Source: a virus. From it: a stretch of 64,000 bases of DNA. Made by a program: the position numbers and the translations under genes. Shown in pieces: positions 48,378-56,565 of this stretch; position 1 is the stretch's first letter; each line of letters opens with the position of its first letter. Below the pieces are notes generated by a model, which had not been told where the DNA came from, ran no database searches, and worked only from the letters and a program-made list of their open reading frames with translations. The stretch spans positions 1 through 64,000 of IMG/VR virus record IMGVR_UViG_3300012984_000017, one strand, 5' to 3'.

Positions 48378-48930
48378 CGCCCTCGTCCACATACTTCACG
48401 TGCAACTCGTGCACGCGCTTATAAAATTGAGACGGCAAGGTCGAAGTCAGATCACCTTTCGGGAACAAGGCGAGTACCTCGTCGAACCATTTGATGTGAT
48501 TGTCGGCCGTGGTACGGACCCCGGCGTAGCGGTCTCGCACGGTGCGGATATCGCTCGACGTGGCGTCCTTCAACGCGATGTTGATCCACTGGAGCCGATA
48601 GTTCGCGAAAAACTCTTCTTCGGCCTTGAGCGCAGCCTCCCGAATGATCTTTTCGCGGGCGGGCGAGACAACGGGATGCTTGGGTCGGCGGTGAACTGAT
48701 CCGGTCACTGTCCCTGACACGAACTTCTCGCTGCCCGTATTTCCGCCGCTCGTGCGAGTATCCGCGTGCACCTTACGAAACTGTTCGGCCCAGCCCAGAT
48801 CGGCAGCTTCGTCCATGTGCTCGGCGTTAGCAGCAGCCGTGCGATGCTTTTTCACGTAGGCGAGTGCAGCCTCTCGGTTTTGTTCATGCTTGTCAAGAAT
48901 TTCTTTTGCGCGTTCGTAGAACGTAGACAT
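48370..48930 (-). CDS. Hypothetical helical protein, 186 aa
   Basis: The first 60 residues are helical (FYERAKEILDKHEQNREAAL). The middle is Ser/Thr/Gly-rich, and the C-terminal half is helical with IRTVRDRYAGVRTTADNHIK. No motif is known to me. It is transcribed towards the 48377 gene, which overlaps it. Confidence 0.65.
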   Translation of the reverse strand: MSTFYERAKEILDKHEQNREAALAYVKKHRTAAANAEHMDEAADLGWAEQFRKVHADTRTSGGNTGSEKFVSGTVTGSVHRRPKHPVVSPAREKIIREAALKAEEEFFANYRLQWINIALKDATSSDIRTVRDRYAGVRTTADNHIKWFDEVLALFPKGDLTSTLPSQFYKRVHELHVKYVDEGDV

Positions 48931-48963
48931 TTTGATCTTCTCCCGGATGCTGATGATGAAGGT

Positions 48964-49001
48964 AAAAGACCGGCGGAGTGCAGCAACTCACCCCGCCGGT
49001 C
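48964..49001 (-). terminator. Intrinsic terminator after the 49055 gene
   Basis: On the - strand, GACCGGCGG and CCGCCGGTC arms are followed by TTTTACC. It ends transcription from the gene group 49055-49638 before the 48930 start. Confidence 0.85.
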
Positions 49002-49054
49002 CCGCGCAGGGTACGGCCCGGGGGAAGGCCGCACCTAGCCGCTACTGAGGCGTG

Positions 49055-49309
49055 TTAAGCCGCCTCAGTGATCTTGAACCCGGTAAACCCAGCGCGCTCC
49101 AGCGTGCCGAGCCACCGCTTAGCTTCGCGCTCGCTGTAAGCCTGCGGCCCAGAGAGCTTGAACGGTTTGGCCTGACCGTTACGCGAGGTCGGCCAGTACA
49201 GCGAGCCCGGGTAGGAGATCATGACGCCGATCTTCCCGCCGTTGCGGACGCGCTTGAGGTAGGCGACAGAGCGCCCATCCTCGGCAGTTATCAATGACCG
49301 CTGTGCCAC
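49055..49309 (-). CDS. Hypothetical protein, 84 aa
   Basis: The start is GTG 49309 with GGAGG six bases upstream; the frame extends further, but that part is a shadow of the previous gene. The product has a beta part (GKIGVMISYPGSLYWPTSR) and a C-terminal helix (YSEREAKRWLGTLERAGF). The stop codon lies in the loop of a perfect hairpin (ACTGAGGCG arms). Unknown family. Confidence 0.6.
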   Translation of the reverse strand: MAQRSLITAEDGRSVAYLKRVRNGGKIGVMISYPGSLYWPTSRNGQAKPFKLSGPQAYSEREAKRWLGTLERAGFTGFKITEAA

Positions 49310-49638
49310 GAGCGGCCTCCATCGTGAGAGTGCACGCCTGCGCCGAGCGCCTGCTTGCTGACCGTGCGGCCAGCTATGGCTTCGGCCTGCGCGATCTTCG
49401 CCTTGGTCAGCGCGCCGCCTGAGATCATCAGTTGGCGATACACGCACGCGTCAGTGACGCCGTCGCGGAGGTTCGGGTCGAAGCCTTGAAACGCAATCGC
49501 GCCGGTCAGCTTGTCCACGATGGGCTTCACCTTGCCCGTCGCGATCAGCGAATTGATGTCATAGATCACTTTTCGGACCTCGGCTTTACGCTCGGTCAAG
49601 GTTTGGTTCGGGGTCCGCCTGTAGGTCTCGCAAGCCAT
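49291..49638 (-). CDS. Hypothetical protein, 115 aa
   Basis: The start is ATG 49638, about 30 bases after the candidate -10 at 49668. Content: YRRTPNQTLTERKAEVRKVI, then VKPIVDKLTGAIAFQGFD, then AQAEAIAGRTVSKQALGAG near the end, which has a helix-turn-helix look. It overlaps the next gene's start. No family is recognised. Confidence 0.65.
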   Translation of the reverse strand: MACETYRRTPNQTLTERKAEVRKVIYDINSLIATGKVKPIVDKLTGAIAFQGFDPNLRDGVTDACVYRQLMISGGALTKAKIAQAEAIAGRTVSKQALGAGVHSHDGGRSWHSGH

Positions 49639-49667
49639 TTTCTGTTCCTCGTTGCTAAGGATGCCGG

Positions 49668-49719
49668 GTTGTAGCAGGGTCCGGGGCGACCCGCAAGAGC
49701 CGCCCCGGGGAATGGTTAA
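49668..49719 (-). promoter_or_regulatory. Composite promoter: TTAACCAT element and -35/-10
   Basis: On the - strand: TTAACCAT (49712-49719), then TTGCGG (-35), 17 bases, TACAAC (-10, 49668). There are 19 bases between TTAA and the -35, the same as at 50556 and 52255. It serves the 49638 start. Confidence 0.65.
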
Positions 49720-50507
49720 GCGATTTCGATCTCCCGGGCCTGAGCAGCGGCCGGGGCCGGAGCCTCGGTCTCGCACGGGGCGAGGTCGATGGCGCGGCCG
49801 GAGCTATCGGCCGGGGCCTGCACGTCGGCCGCGTCGTCGAGGTCAAGGAAGGCCGTGCGGGCGGCAGCGAGCTTGTTGATCGTCACCGCGTCGATGGCGG
49901 TCGCTGCCTGCTCGCCCGCTTCTACGAGCTTCTTGGCCTGCGCACGGACATCCTTGACAGCGTCGTCAACGCGGGCCTGCAACTCCGGCGTCAGCATGTT
50001 GCCGATTTTCTTGGCACGGCTGGCCGCGTCACGGACGCGCTCGACATCGACGTTTTCAATGCCGACCTTCATCTCTTCGATGAGGTCGCTGATCTCGCTG
50101 CGGATAGCCTTCGCAGCCTTGACATCGTCCTCGGCGATGAAACCGGCCAGCGCGTTGAACTTCAAGCGCGTGAACTTCGAGGTCGCGTTGAACGCGGCGA
50201 CGAGGCCCCGGGCGGTATCGAAGGCGGCATCCAACTCGTCGCGCTTGGCGACGGGGCAGAGCAGCCCGTGCTCGGTCGCGATGCAGACGCCGACGACGAG
50301 GTTGCGCGCCTTGGACTTCACCTCGGTCGCGAGCTTCTGTTCCTTCGCGTCGAGGATGGTCCGCTCGGTCGTCCATTCGGAGACCTCGGCACCGTCTTCG
50401 CCAATCGAGACTTTCTCTTCGCCCTTGTCGTAAGAGACGTTGCCCTTGATGCTCGTCGAGACGTGAACGAGCAGGCCGGGACGGAGGGTTGATACTGAGA
50501 TGGGCAT
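49716..50507 (-). CDS. Phage protein, AAA+ ATPase neighbour, 263 aa
   Basis: It starts at ATG 50507 (longer frame trimmed). The text SVSTLRPGLLVHVSTSIKGN near the start, then ERTILDAKEQKLATEVKSKA and CIATEHGLLCPVAKRDELDA, resembles a family I recall from phages and rhizobial genomes but whose function I do not know. Residues 150-230 are helical coiled coil. It lies directly downstream of the AAA+ ATPase gene, each with its own promoter; a functional pair is possible. Confidence 0.7.
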   Translation of the reverse strand: MPISVSTLRPGLLVHVSTSIKGNVSYDKGEEKVSIGEDGAEVSEWTTERTILDAKEQKLATEVKSKARNLVVGVCIATEHGLLCPVAKRDELDAAFDTARGLVAAFNATSKFTRLKFNALAGFIAEDDVKAAKAIRSEISDLIEEMKVGIENVDVERVRDAASRAKKIGNMLTPELQARVDDAVKDVRAQAKKLVEAGEQAATAIDAVTINKLAAARTAFLDLDDAADVQAPADSSGRAIDLAPCETEAPAPAAAQAREIEIA

Positions 50508-50555
50508 TTCGCGTTCCTTGTTGCTGCGCCCGAGAACCGCCCCGGGCTTGTCCGT

Positions 50556-50584
50556 GATGTAGTCCATCTCCCCGGGTTTGTCAC
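50556..50584 (-). promoter_or_regulatory. Candidate promoter with upstream CtrA-type box
   Basis: GTGACA, a 17-base spacer and TACATC, serving the start at 50507. TTAACCATCCCCC begins 19 bases upstream of the -35 and is the start of the full box at 50604. Confidence 0.6.
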
Positions 50585-50603
50585 GGACGAACCCGGGGGA
50601 TGG

Positions 50604-50618
50604 TTAACGAAGTCTTAA
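50604..50618 (-). promoter_or_regulatory. CtrA-type box TTAA-N7-TTAA
   Basis: Two TTAA half-sites are separated by exactly seven bases, the consensus of the alphaproteobacterial response regulator CtrA. The box overlaps the AAA+ gene stop codon and lies 19 bases from the -35 of the next promoter. Confidence 0.55.
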
Positions 50619-52207
50619 AGGTCGATCTTCCGACCCTTGGAGCCCGAGGCCCCGACCTTCGCCTCGGCAGTCGCCGGGCGGAGGTTAGCGGCTTTCTCCC
50701 GGATGAGGGCGATGCGCTTCTCATCGGTCTTCGCCATCGGCGTGACAGCCTTGGCAGCGGCGATCAAGTCCTCGGTCGTGATCTCGCGGGCCTCGTCTTC
50801 GAACGCGACATACAGCGCGGTCGGAACGAGTTCGGCGATCTCAGCGCCCGAGAACGTCTCGGTCGCGTCGGCGAGCTTCTCGAAGTCCACCAAGACCGAG
50901 CCCCGGCCGTTGGCTTTGAGCGCGGCTTTCAACACCGACTTGCGCTCATCGTGGTTCGGGAGATCAACGAAGAACACTTCGTCGAACCGGCCCTTACGAA
51001 TAAGCTCCGGCGGGAGCTTGGTCAGATCGTTCGACGTGACGATCACGAAAGCCTCGCTCTTGCGCTCTTGAAACCAATTCAACAGCGTGCCGAGTTGATC
51101 CGAAGAGACGCCACCGTCCGCCGAGTTGCCATCCGAACCTTGAAGGGCCTTCTCGATTTCGTCAATCCACACGATGCAGCGACCCAGAGCTTCGATGACC
51201 TTGAGAGCTTTACGAACGTTGCCCTCGCTGTCGCCGACGAACTTGCCCTTGAGCGCGCCCGGGTCGAGCCTGAGAAGCGGAACGCCCCACGAGGTAGGCG
51301 TGCACTTCGCAGCGAGCGACTTACCGCAGCCCGGGATGCCGGTCAGCACGACGCCCTTCGGAGCCGGGAGACCATACTCGCGAGCCTTCGCGCTGTAGGC
51401 GTTCTTGCGGGGCGACAGCCACGCCTTGAAGTTCTCCAGCCCGCCGACAGCGTCGAGGCCACCGTTCACCGGCTCAATCCATTCGAGCACGCGCTCACGA
51501 GAGATGACGCGCTTCTTTTCGTTGGCGACAATCGCCGGGTCGATCTTTTTCGTCTGGACGAGAGACTTCGCGTAGCATGACGCGGCTTCCTCGGCGGTCA
51601 GGCCGACAGCGGCGTCAATCGCGAGGTCACGCGTGCCATTCGGCGCAGCGTCGGCCTTGAGGTCGTCCGGCAGGCTGTCAAGCGCAGTCTGCAACACCTT
51701 CTCAATCTCGGAGCGGTCCGGGAGCGGGAAGTCGATGACCGTAGCGTGGCCAGCGAGATCGTCCTGCACGGTCGCCGAGGTGGTCAGGATCACGATAGCC
51801 TGAGCCGACTTGCGGCCGACGCTCGGCAGGTACTTCGCGAGGTTGCGAAGCTGACGACGCGGGGCAGCACCGGACTGGCCTTCGAGCCAAGTCGAGAGGT
51901 CGCGGAAGACCCACACGTAACGCTCGCCTTTCTCGCCCTTGTCCGCTTCCGTGCGGACGAAGCCGAAGGCAGTCGCCGGGTCCTGCGCGTCACGAAACTG
52001 AGCGGCCGGTTTGCCGTCAAGATTGGTGACGCCCTGAGCGATATCCCAGAAGAGAATTTTGTAACCGGCGGCGGCAGCGGCTTCCGCGAGGAAACCTTCG
52101 ACGCGCGCCTCTTCACGAGAGATCACTTGAATGAGCGGGTTGCGAGCGCGGAGCAAAGAAGAGATGTCCGTCGCGGTCTTTTGGCCTTTGGAAATCTGAG
52201 CGGTCAT
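50615..52207 (-). CDS. AAA+ ATPase, 530 aa
   Basis: The ATPase domain covers about residues 255-480: Walker A GIPGCGKSLAAK near 288, Walker B CIVWIDEIEKAL near 344, sensor VTSNDLTKLPPELIRKGRFD near 395, with the arginine finger in RKGRFD. The N-terminal 240 residues (NPLIQVISREEARVEGFLAE) resemble the Ycf46-like type of AAA proteins. It probably remodels a protein or nucleoprotein complex. The start has AGGA upstream. Confidence 0.88.
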   Translation of the reverse strand: MTAQISKGQKTATDISSLLRARNPLIQVISREEARVEGFLAEAAAAAGYKILFWDIAQGVTNLDGKPAAQFRDAQDPATAFGFVRTEADKGEKGERYVWVFRDLSTWLEGQSGAAPRRQLRNLAKYLPSVGRKSAQAIVILTTSATVQDDLAGHATVIDFPLPDRSEIEKVLQTALDSLPDDLKADAAPNGTRDLAIDAAVGLTAEEAASCYAKSLVQTKKIDPAIVANEKKRVISRERVLEWIEPVNGGLDAVGGLENFKAWLSPRKNAYSAKAREYGLPAPKGVVLTGIPGCGKSLAAKCTPTSWGVPLLRLDPGALKGKFVGDSEGNVRKALKVIEALGRCIVWIDEIEKALQGSDGNSADGGVSSDQLGTLLNWFQERKSEAFVIVTSNDLTKLPPELIRKGRFDEVFFVDLPNHDERKSVLKAALKANGRGSVLVDFEKLADATETFSGAEIAELVPTALYVAFEDEAREITTEDLIAAAKAVTPMAKTDEKRIALIREKAANLRPATAEAKVGASGSKGRKIDL

Positions 52208-52254
52208 TTTAGGTCCTGTTGCTGTAGGGCCGGGGTTCTGTCCCCGACGAGACC

Positions 52255-52283
52255 GATGTAGCGCGGGCCTATCCCGGATGCAA
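52255..52283 (-). promoter_or_regulatory. Candidate promoter of the AAA+ gene with upstream CtrA-type box
   Basis: TTGCAT, a 17-base spacer and TACATC, about 48 bases before ATG 52207. TTAACCATCCCCC begins 19 bases upstream of the -35, matching the neighbouring promoters. Confidence 0.65.
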
Positions 52284-52302
52284 GCAGGAAGATGGGGGAT
52301 GG

Positions 52303-52318
52303 TTAATAAACCGTTAAC
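52303..52318 (-). promoter_or_regulatory. CtrA-type box TTAA-N7-TTAAC
   Basis: Read on the + strand, TTAATAAACCGTTAAC is an exact full CtrA consensus. It overlaps the stop codon of the 52556 gene, 19 bases upstream of the AAA+ -35. Confidence 0.6.
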
Positions 52319-52556
52319 CCCTCGTGATGCTGTCCGGGGCTCCGGTCAAAAGGTCCCGGGCGACTAGGAACAAGCAATCGGGCTTGTGCACGATCTTCTC
52401 GTATGGCTCTTGCCACCATACGCGCTCATAGCAGTGCTGGCACGTGTTGAACGCGCCGTCTCGGCCGCAGTCAACCTCGCTGATCGCGTTCTCGACGACC
52501 GACTGGGCAACGCGCCAGACTTCTTCGGCAACGAATTGGGGAGCCTTGCTCATCAT
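52314..52556 (-). CDS. Zinc-ribbon-like small protein, 80 aa
   Basis: The text VDCGRDGAFNTCQHCYERVW, with a further Cys at KPDC, supplies four or five cysteines in a ribbon-like arrangement. The N-terminus is helical (FVAEEVWRVAQSVVENAISE). GGAAG precedes the two adjacent ATGs. Nucleic acid or protein binding is likely; family unknown. Confidence 0.65.
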   Translation of the reverse strand: MMSKAPQFVAEEVWRVAQSVVENAISEVDCGRDGAFNTCQHCYERVWWQEPYEKIVHKPDCLFLVARDLLTGAPDSITRG

Positions 52557-52589
52557 TATACTACTTCCGCGATTTGAGTATAACTCCGG

Positions 52590-52663
52590 CCCCGCGCGCC
52601 GAGCGCAGCGGGGCCGTTGTTTCTCGTCACCCTCGGTTGCTAGACCGAGGTCTCCGCGTCTAC
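52590..52663. repeat. Two hairpins in the gap before the 52556 gene
   Basis: One is GC-rich (GGCCCCG and CGGGGCC arms near 52591-52615), and on the + strand is followed by GTTGTTTC. The other is a perfect 6-bp stem CCTCGG/CCGAGG near 52631-52650. On the - strand neither is followed by a T-run. The gap 52557-52767 shows no gene. Confidence 0.4.
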
Positions 52664-52767
52664 AGCACCCTTAGATGGGGAAAGCGTTGAGGCGCACGAG
52701 CCGCCCACAGGATGCCTGCTTGGTAGGAACCGACCGACGAAGCCGACCGCGAATGCCCGGCTCGGGC

Positions 52768-53610
52768 CTAGCTCTTATGTTCCTCCGAATGGCGCTTGGC
52801 GGTAGCGGCTGCGCCGAGAGCGGCTTCCGGCGTCGTGTAGACGCGGGGACCAAAGCTGTCGGAGACGACGTGCCAGACAGTGCCGTCCTCGGTCACCTGT
52901 CGAAACTCGCCGTGGTAGTTCGAACCGGCCGGGACGGCACGCAAGCCATCCCACTTCTTGCCGATGAACGTCAGCGCGCCAGCCGGAGTGGGTCCGCCAG
53001 TGAACGCTTCACGTGCGGTCTTGTATCCGGCTTCCGGTTCGCCCCGGGCAGCGCGCTCGTCGTTGAGCTTCTGCCAGAACTTGAGGAAGGGCGGCTCGGC
53101 GTCGATGGCCGACAGGATGCCTTCCATGCCGAGGTGCTCACCTCGCGCGACCCGGTCGCTCTTGTCGTTGAGGCGCGAGCGGTCAGCGAGAGTGCGATCA
53201 AGGCCTTCGACGACCGTGGCCGCGAGAGTGGCCGCAATCTTTCTCGCCTTGACGTAGTCGCGCGGCGCGGGAATGCCGAGCTTCTGAAAGACAGTCGCGA
53301 CGGCGAACATCTCGGTCAAGTCCTTATCGGATAGCTGGGGGTCCAGAAGCGTGCGAATGATTTCGGTCGTCGTGTCGGCCGCAGCCTTCGGTCGGCCGCC
53401 AGTGATGTCTTCAAGAATGCGCTGGATGATCTCGTGCGATGCACGGCCTTCCGCGTTCTTGACCCTCGCGTGGGATGCAGTGCCGTCCCACGGTCGATCA
53501 TCGCCGCTGAGATAGCGCGGCGCGTTGCCGTACTGTTCGCGGTCATTGCTTTCGCCGTGGAACGCGTGCGGGTTTTCGTTGATCTTCTTGATTTCTTCGA
53601 GGCCTCTCAT
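52768..53610 (-). CDS. Hypothetical protein, 280 aa
   Basis: The start is ATG 53610 with GGAG seven bases upstream. The N-terminal 60 residues are polar and contain PRYLSGDDRPWDGTASH. The middle is helical (ILEDITGGRPKAAADTTTEI, then LTEMFAVATVFQKLGI). The C-terminal 60 residues form a beta part (YHGEFRQVTEDGTVWHVVSD). No known motif. It has its own promoter at 53661. Confidence 0.65.
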   Translation of the reverse strand: MRGLEEIKKINENPHAFHGESNDREQYGNAPRYLSGDDRPWDGTASHARVKNAEGRASHEIIQRILEDITGGRPKAAADTTTEIIRTLLDPQLSDKDLTEMFAVATVFQKLGIPAPRDYVKARKIAATLAATVVEGLDRTLADRSRLNDKSDRVARGEHLGMEGILSAIDAEPPFLKFWQKLNDERAARGEPEAGYKTAREAFTGGPTPAGALTFIGKKWDGLRAVPAGSNYHGEFRQVTEDGTVWHVVSDSFGPRVYTTPEAALGAAATAKRHSEEHKS

Positions 53611-53660
53611 GGGACAACTCCGTTTGGGGTTTGATGCGCTCTTCGCGCTTTCGCCAGTCC

Positions 53661-53711
53661 GCATTACGCCCGGCCGAAGACGCCGTCAAGCGGAAAAATG
53701 AAAGTGGTTAA
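53661..53711 (-). promoter_or_regulatory. Composite promoter: TTAACCAC and -35/-10
   Basis: On the - strand TTAACCAC (53704-53711), then TTGACG (-35), 17 bases, TAATGC (-10, 53661). The element-to-35 gap is 18 bases, one less than at the three related promoters. It serves the start at 53610. Confidence 0.65.
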
Positions 53712-53944
53712 TCAATATATGCCCACTCTCGTTTCGCCGGGTCTCGGTCCACACACTCGATGAGGTCGCCCGGATTGATGCTCACTGCAACCCAACCGAA
53801 TGCCTCGGCGACGTAAAGCACCGCCTTGCCAGCTTGCATCACGTTGAACGTCTGCGCGTTGTTCGCCGCGAGCATGTGGACGACCGGCCTCCACGCGCCG
53901 CGCCAGAACATCATGTATCTTGTGTCGGGACCGTCGAGCGTCAC
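53708..53944 (-). CDS. Hypothetical protein, 78 aa
   Basis: It starts with GTG inside the preceding stop (GTGA). The product appears beta-rich with aromatic residues (RYMMFWRGAWRPVVHMLAAN, then VLYVAEAFGWVAVSINPG). No motif is recognised; it forms a coupled pair with the 54201 gene. Confidence 0.6.
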   Translation of the reverse strand: MTLDGPDTRYMMFWRGAWRPVVHMLAANNAQTFNVMQAGKAVLYVAEAFGWVAVSINPGDLIECVDRDPAKREWAYID

Positions 53945-54201
53945 TTGAGCACCGCCCGGCTACCGCCGATGTATTTGTAGTCGCTCTTCGGTCGGCCGCT
54001 TTGCTTCGCGGCTCGGTCTATGGCGCGACCGGCGGGGCCGAGGGCCTCACGCTTCTTGCCCTCGACCGTTAGCTCGGTCGAGTTCTTTTTCATGTGTCCG
54101 CGCTCGCGCAGAATGCCAATGGCTTCGTCGCGCGCATCAGGGACGTTGTCAGCCGCAAGCTGACGCGTCAGTCGAGTAAGCAGGGGCAGATGTTTTGCCA
54201 T
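53941..54201 (-). CDS. Hypothetical basic protein, 86 aa
   Basis: GAGG precedes the ATG. The text LTRLTRQLAADNVPDARDEA, then IGILRERGHMKKNST, suggests a helical basic fold; the end (QSGRPKSDYKYIGGSRAVLK) is flexible. A small DNA- or protein-binding role is possible; family unknown. Confidence 0.6.
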   Translation of the reverse strand: MAKHLPLLTRLTRQLAADNVPDARDEAIGILRERGHMKKNSTELTVEGKKREALGPAGRAIDRAAKQSGRPKSDYKYIGGSRAVLK

Positions 54202-54204
54202 AGG

Positions 54205-54459
54205 TCACCTCATGTCCATCTCAAGCCATGTCCTATAGGGCGCAGCGCCCGCGACATCATCGGTTGCCTCGCCGCGCTCGCGCAGGATGCAGTCACCTCG
54301 ACCGCAGAAATGCACTGATGAGCTTGGCGGTTCCGATATCAGTTTGCACATCAGGTCGAGAACCGTGGTCTCCATCACCTTTTCGCGCTCCACGATAATG
54401 TCGAGACGCATGCTGGGACGGTACTCGTTGAGGATCAGTGAGAGATGCTCGTTTGTCAT
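54205..54459 (-). CDS. Hypothetical protein, 84 aa
   Basis: AGGAC lies seven bases before the ATG. GC-rich third positions support this frame strongly over the overlapping one. The text HLSLILNEYRPSMRLDIIVE is followed by VHFCGRGDCILRERGE with a CGRGDC pair. No known family. It overlaps the 3' part of the 54829 gene by 167 bases. Confidence 0.65.
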   Translation of the reverse strand: MTNEHLSLILNEYRPSMRLDIIVEREKVMETTVLDLMCKLISEPPSSSVHFCGRGDCILRERGEATDDVAGAAPYRTWLEMDMR

Positions 54460-54829
54460 CGGCGTAGGTCCTGAGTTGTGCCGCCATGCTCTCGTCGAGA
54501 ATGCCGGTCTTGATGAAGTGATCGCAGTACGCTTCTCGGATGCGACGGATGCGAGTGGGGGACTTGTCCTCGGTGACCCGTCTATGGACCACCGAGGGCG
54601 TCGTGAACCGTTTATGGGTCATCACGCGTGCAGTCCGGGCGCACTCTTCGTCGATGTAGTCCTGTATGAGCCGAGCAGACGCGAGCCTCGGCTTCCTCTT
54701 GCGCGGAGGTTCACTAACAGCACGCGCGAGCGGCCAGCCGAGCCCGAGCCGCAAGTACGCGCACGCGTAGCTGACACCGTTGCGGAGATCGGCCTTCAAC
54801 AACTCCGGGTATCGTTTGGTCCTAGACAT
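54293..54829 (-). CDS. Hypothetical basic protein, 178 aa, with doubtful C-terminus
   Basis: It starts within the helicase stop. Residues 1-120 have good codon use and a helical pattern (RYPELLKADLRNGVSYACAY, then RIRRIREAYCDHFIKTGILD). After about residue 122 codon quality drops and the frame overlaps the 54459 gene. Either the genes truly overlap or a frameshift removed an earlier stop. DNA-binding possible from the charge. Confidence 0.55.
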   Translation of the reverse strand: MSRTKRYPELLKADLRNGVSYACAYLRLGLGWPLARAVSEPPRKRKPRLASARLIQDYIDEECARTARVMTHKRFTTPSVVHRRVTEDKSPTRIRRIREAYCDHFIKTGILDESMAAQLRTYADDKRASLTDPQRVPSQHASRHYRGARKGDGDHGSRPDVQTDIGTAKLISAFLRSR

Positions 54830-56363
54830 CTGTCCTCATCAAGAGATCGCGTAGCCCACGCCCGGATAGGTCGTCAGCCACGGTGACTTTTCCATCGACG
54901 ATTGCCCAGTTTCGGTCATCGACTGTGCCCGGCGTTCGAAATCGGACCACGCTGACCGGATGTCCCCACTTCTCCGTTCCTCGCTCTTCTCCCTGATTGA
55001 CATGAATTGCGTTTGGAGTAGACGAGAAAAAGATGATCGCATGTGCTCGGCTAAAATCTCGGCCTTCGCCTCCAGCCCCGGGATGCCCGACAAGGACCGT
55101 TGGTCGATCACTGTTTTGAAACTGTAGTCGCACGGGCTCACGTTGACCGGCGGGCACTCCGCCGTGAAATTCGAGGAAAGGGATTTTCTCGCGTAGAAGT
55201 CGCGCGCAGACGCGTCGGATGTCTTCTCGATAACGGCACCAAACGATGCTGTTCTCGGGATAAGTTCCAACAACCTCTTCGACGAGAGCATCATAGATAG
55301 GTGCCTCGGGGTCGATGTCGATGATAGCGTCGCCATCCTTCACGTATCCATTTAGAATTTGCTGGAGCTTCTGCACGCGCGCTCCGCCGTCCTTGGCAGA
55401 GACCATGCTGTCGCCGATCTCGACAAGGTGCCGGGAGACCATCTCCAGATACGCGCGCCGCTGGGTCTCACTCATAACGATAATTCGCTCGGTGCGCAAG
55501 AGGTCAGGCATGCCCTCTACATCGTCCCGGGTCACGACGCTCGACCATCGGGCCATCTTGTCCCGGAGTTCGTCGAGGTTCTTGTAGCACTTGAGCTTCT
55601 TGTAGGCACGGCGCTTCGCCCGGAAGGCCGGGGCGTTCGGGTCGATCTCAAACTCGGCGAAATGGCGGACGAACTTTTCGTAGGTATCTCCGGCGTACTC
55701 CGGGCCGAGCGCGAGATCGTCCAAGATTTTGTAAATCGAATACGCTCGAAGCGGCGAGTTCAAGATCGGCGTCCCGGTCTCGACCGTGACGAACTTGGCG
55801 ACCTTGCCGAGGTTGCGCGCGAGCCGCGTGCGTTTCGCTCCAGCCCGGCCGAAGTGATGAGCCTCGGAGATCGCGAGCATGAACTTCCCGTGGCACGCTG
55901 CCTTGAACCGCTTGATGGTTTGAATGCAGTCCTTGCCGTGATTGCCGGTCTCGGTCAGCGCCTCCATGTTGATGGTCAGCCACTTCATGCCGCCGAACGC
56001 TTCGAGCGCGCGAAGCTTCTCGATGCGGTCCCAGTCGGCGCGCTTGGGCGCTTCCCACGCGAACGCCATCACGTCATTGCGTGGATACGTCCAGCGAGGG
56101 ATTTCGTTGAGGACCCAGTTGATGTGGATGCCGTTCGGCGCGAGGACGACTACGCCTTCGATGTTGCCCTGATCATATTGATAGAGCGCCTTGTCGATGA
56201 CGGCTTTCGTCTTGCCCGTTCGCATCGTCCAGAGCAGCGCGCGGCATCGGTCGTCCTTGTGCTCGTCGAACTCCCGAGCTTGGTGCGACCATGCCGACTT
56301 GACAGGCTCCGGACCGAGGAACCACTCAAGCCATTCATCGCTATCTTCGGAAGGGATTGTCAC
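54822..56363 (-). CDS. SNF2-like superfamily II helicase, 513 aa
   Basis: Likely GTG start 56363 with AAAGG upstream. Motif I reads WTMRTGKTKAVID near residues 44-56. The DEAH block reads AISEAHHFGR near 163, with Ser replacing the usual Asp. Motif III TGTPILNSP follows. The C-terminal half holds IVWCRYREDIRRV, then GHPGAGGEGRDFSRAH, and QGEERGTEKW, resembling motifs V and VI. It would act as a DNA translocase or helicase in replication or recombination. Confidence 0.85.
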   Translation of the reverse strand: MTIPSEDSDEWLEWFLGPEPVKSAWSHQAREFDEHKDDRCRALLWTMRTGKTKAVIDKALYQYDQGNIEGVVVLAPNGIHINWVLNEIPRWTYPRNDVMAFAWEAPKRADWDRIEKLRALEAFGGMKWLTINMEALTETGNHGKDCIQTIKRFKAACHGKFMLAISEAHHFGRAGAKRTRLARNLGKVAKFVTVETGTPILNSPLRAYSIYKILDDLALGPEYAGDTYEKFVRHFAEFEIDPNAPAFRAKRRAYKKLKCYKNLDELRDKMARWSSVVTRDDVEGMPDLLRTERIIVMSETQRRAYLEMVSRHLVEIGDSMVSAKDGGARVQKLQQILNGYVKDGDAIIDIDPEAPIYDALVEEVVGTYPENSIVWCRYREDIRRVCARLLREKIPFLEFHGGVPAGQREPVRLQFQNSDRPTVLVGHPGAGGEGRDFSRAHAIIFFSSTPNAIHVNQGEERGTEKWGHPVSVVRFRTPGTVDDRNWAIVDGKVTVADDLSGRGLRDLLMRTDV

Positions 56364-56565
56364 GGTCCGCCTTTGCCGTTTCTGAGCAGTCGGGACAGAA
56401 GTGGTCCTTGCCTTGTATCGTCCATCCCTCTTCGCGCAGCGTGCGCCAACACTCGGCGAAGTTGTTGATGTCGTCACCCTCGGCCTTCGAGAACTCGTGC
56501 TGCTCGTCATAGCACGCGTCACACTGAAAAACCAATAGCCCCTTTGACGGACGTTCCGTGCTCAT
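56341..56565 (-). CDS. Zinc-ribbon small protein, 74 aa
   Basis: Two cysteine pairs, CDACYDE near 16-22 and CPDCSE near 57-62, form a classic four-Cys ribbon. The start ATG 56565 overlaps the HD gene stop, and its own stop overlaps the helicase start. Possibly a helicase partner or transcription-related factor. Confidence 0.75.
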   Translation of the reverse strand: MSTERPSKGLLVFQCDACYDEQHEFSKAEGDDINNFAECWRTLREEGWTIQGKDHFCPDCSETAKADRDNPFRR

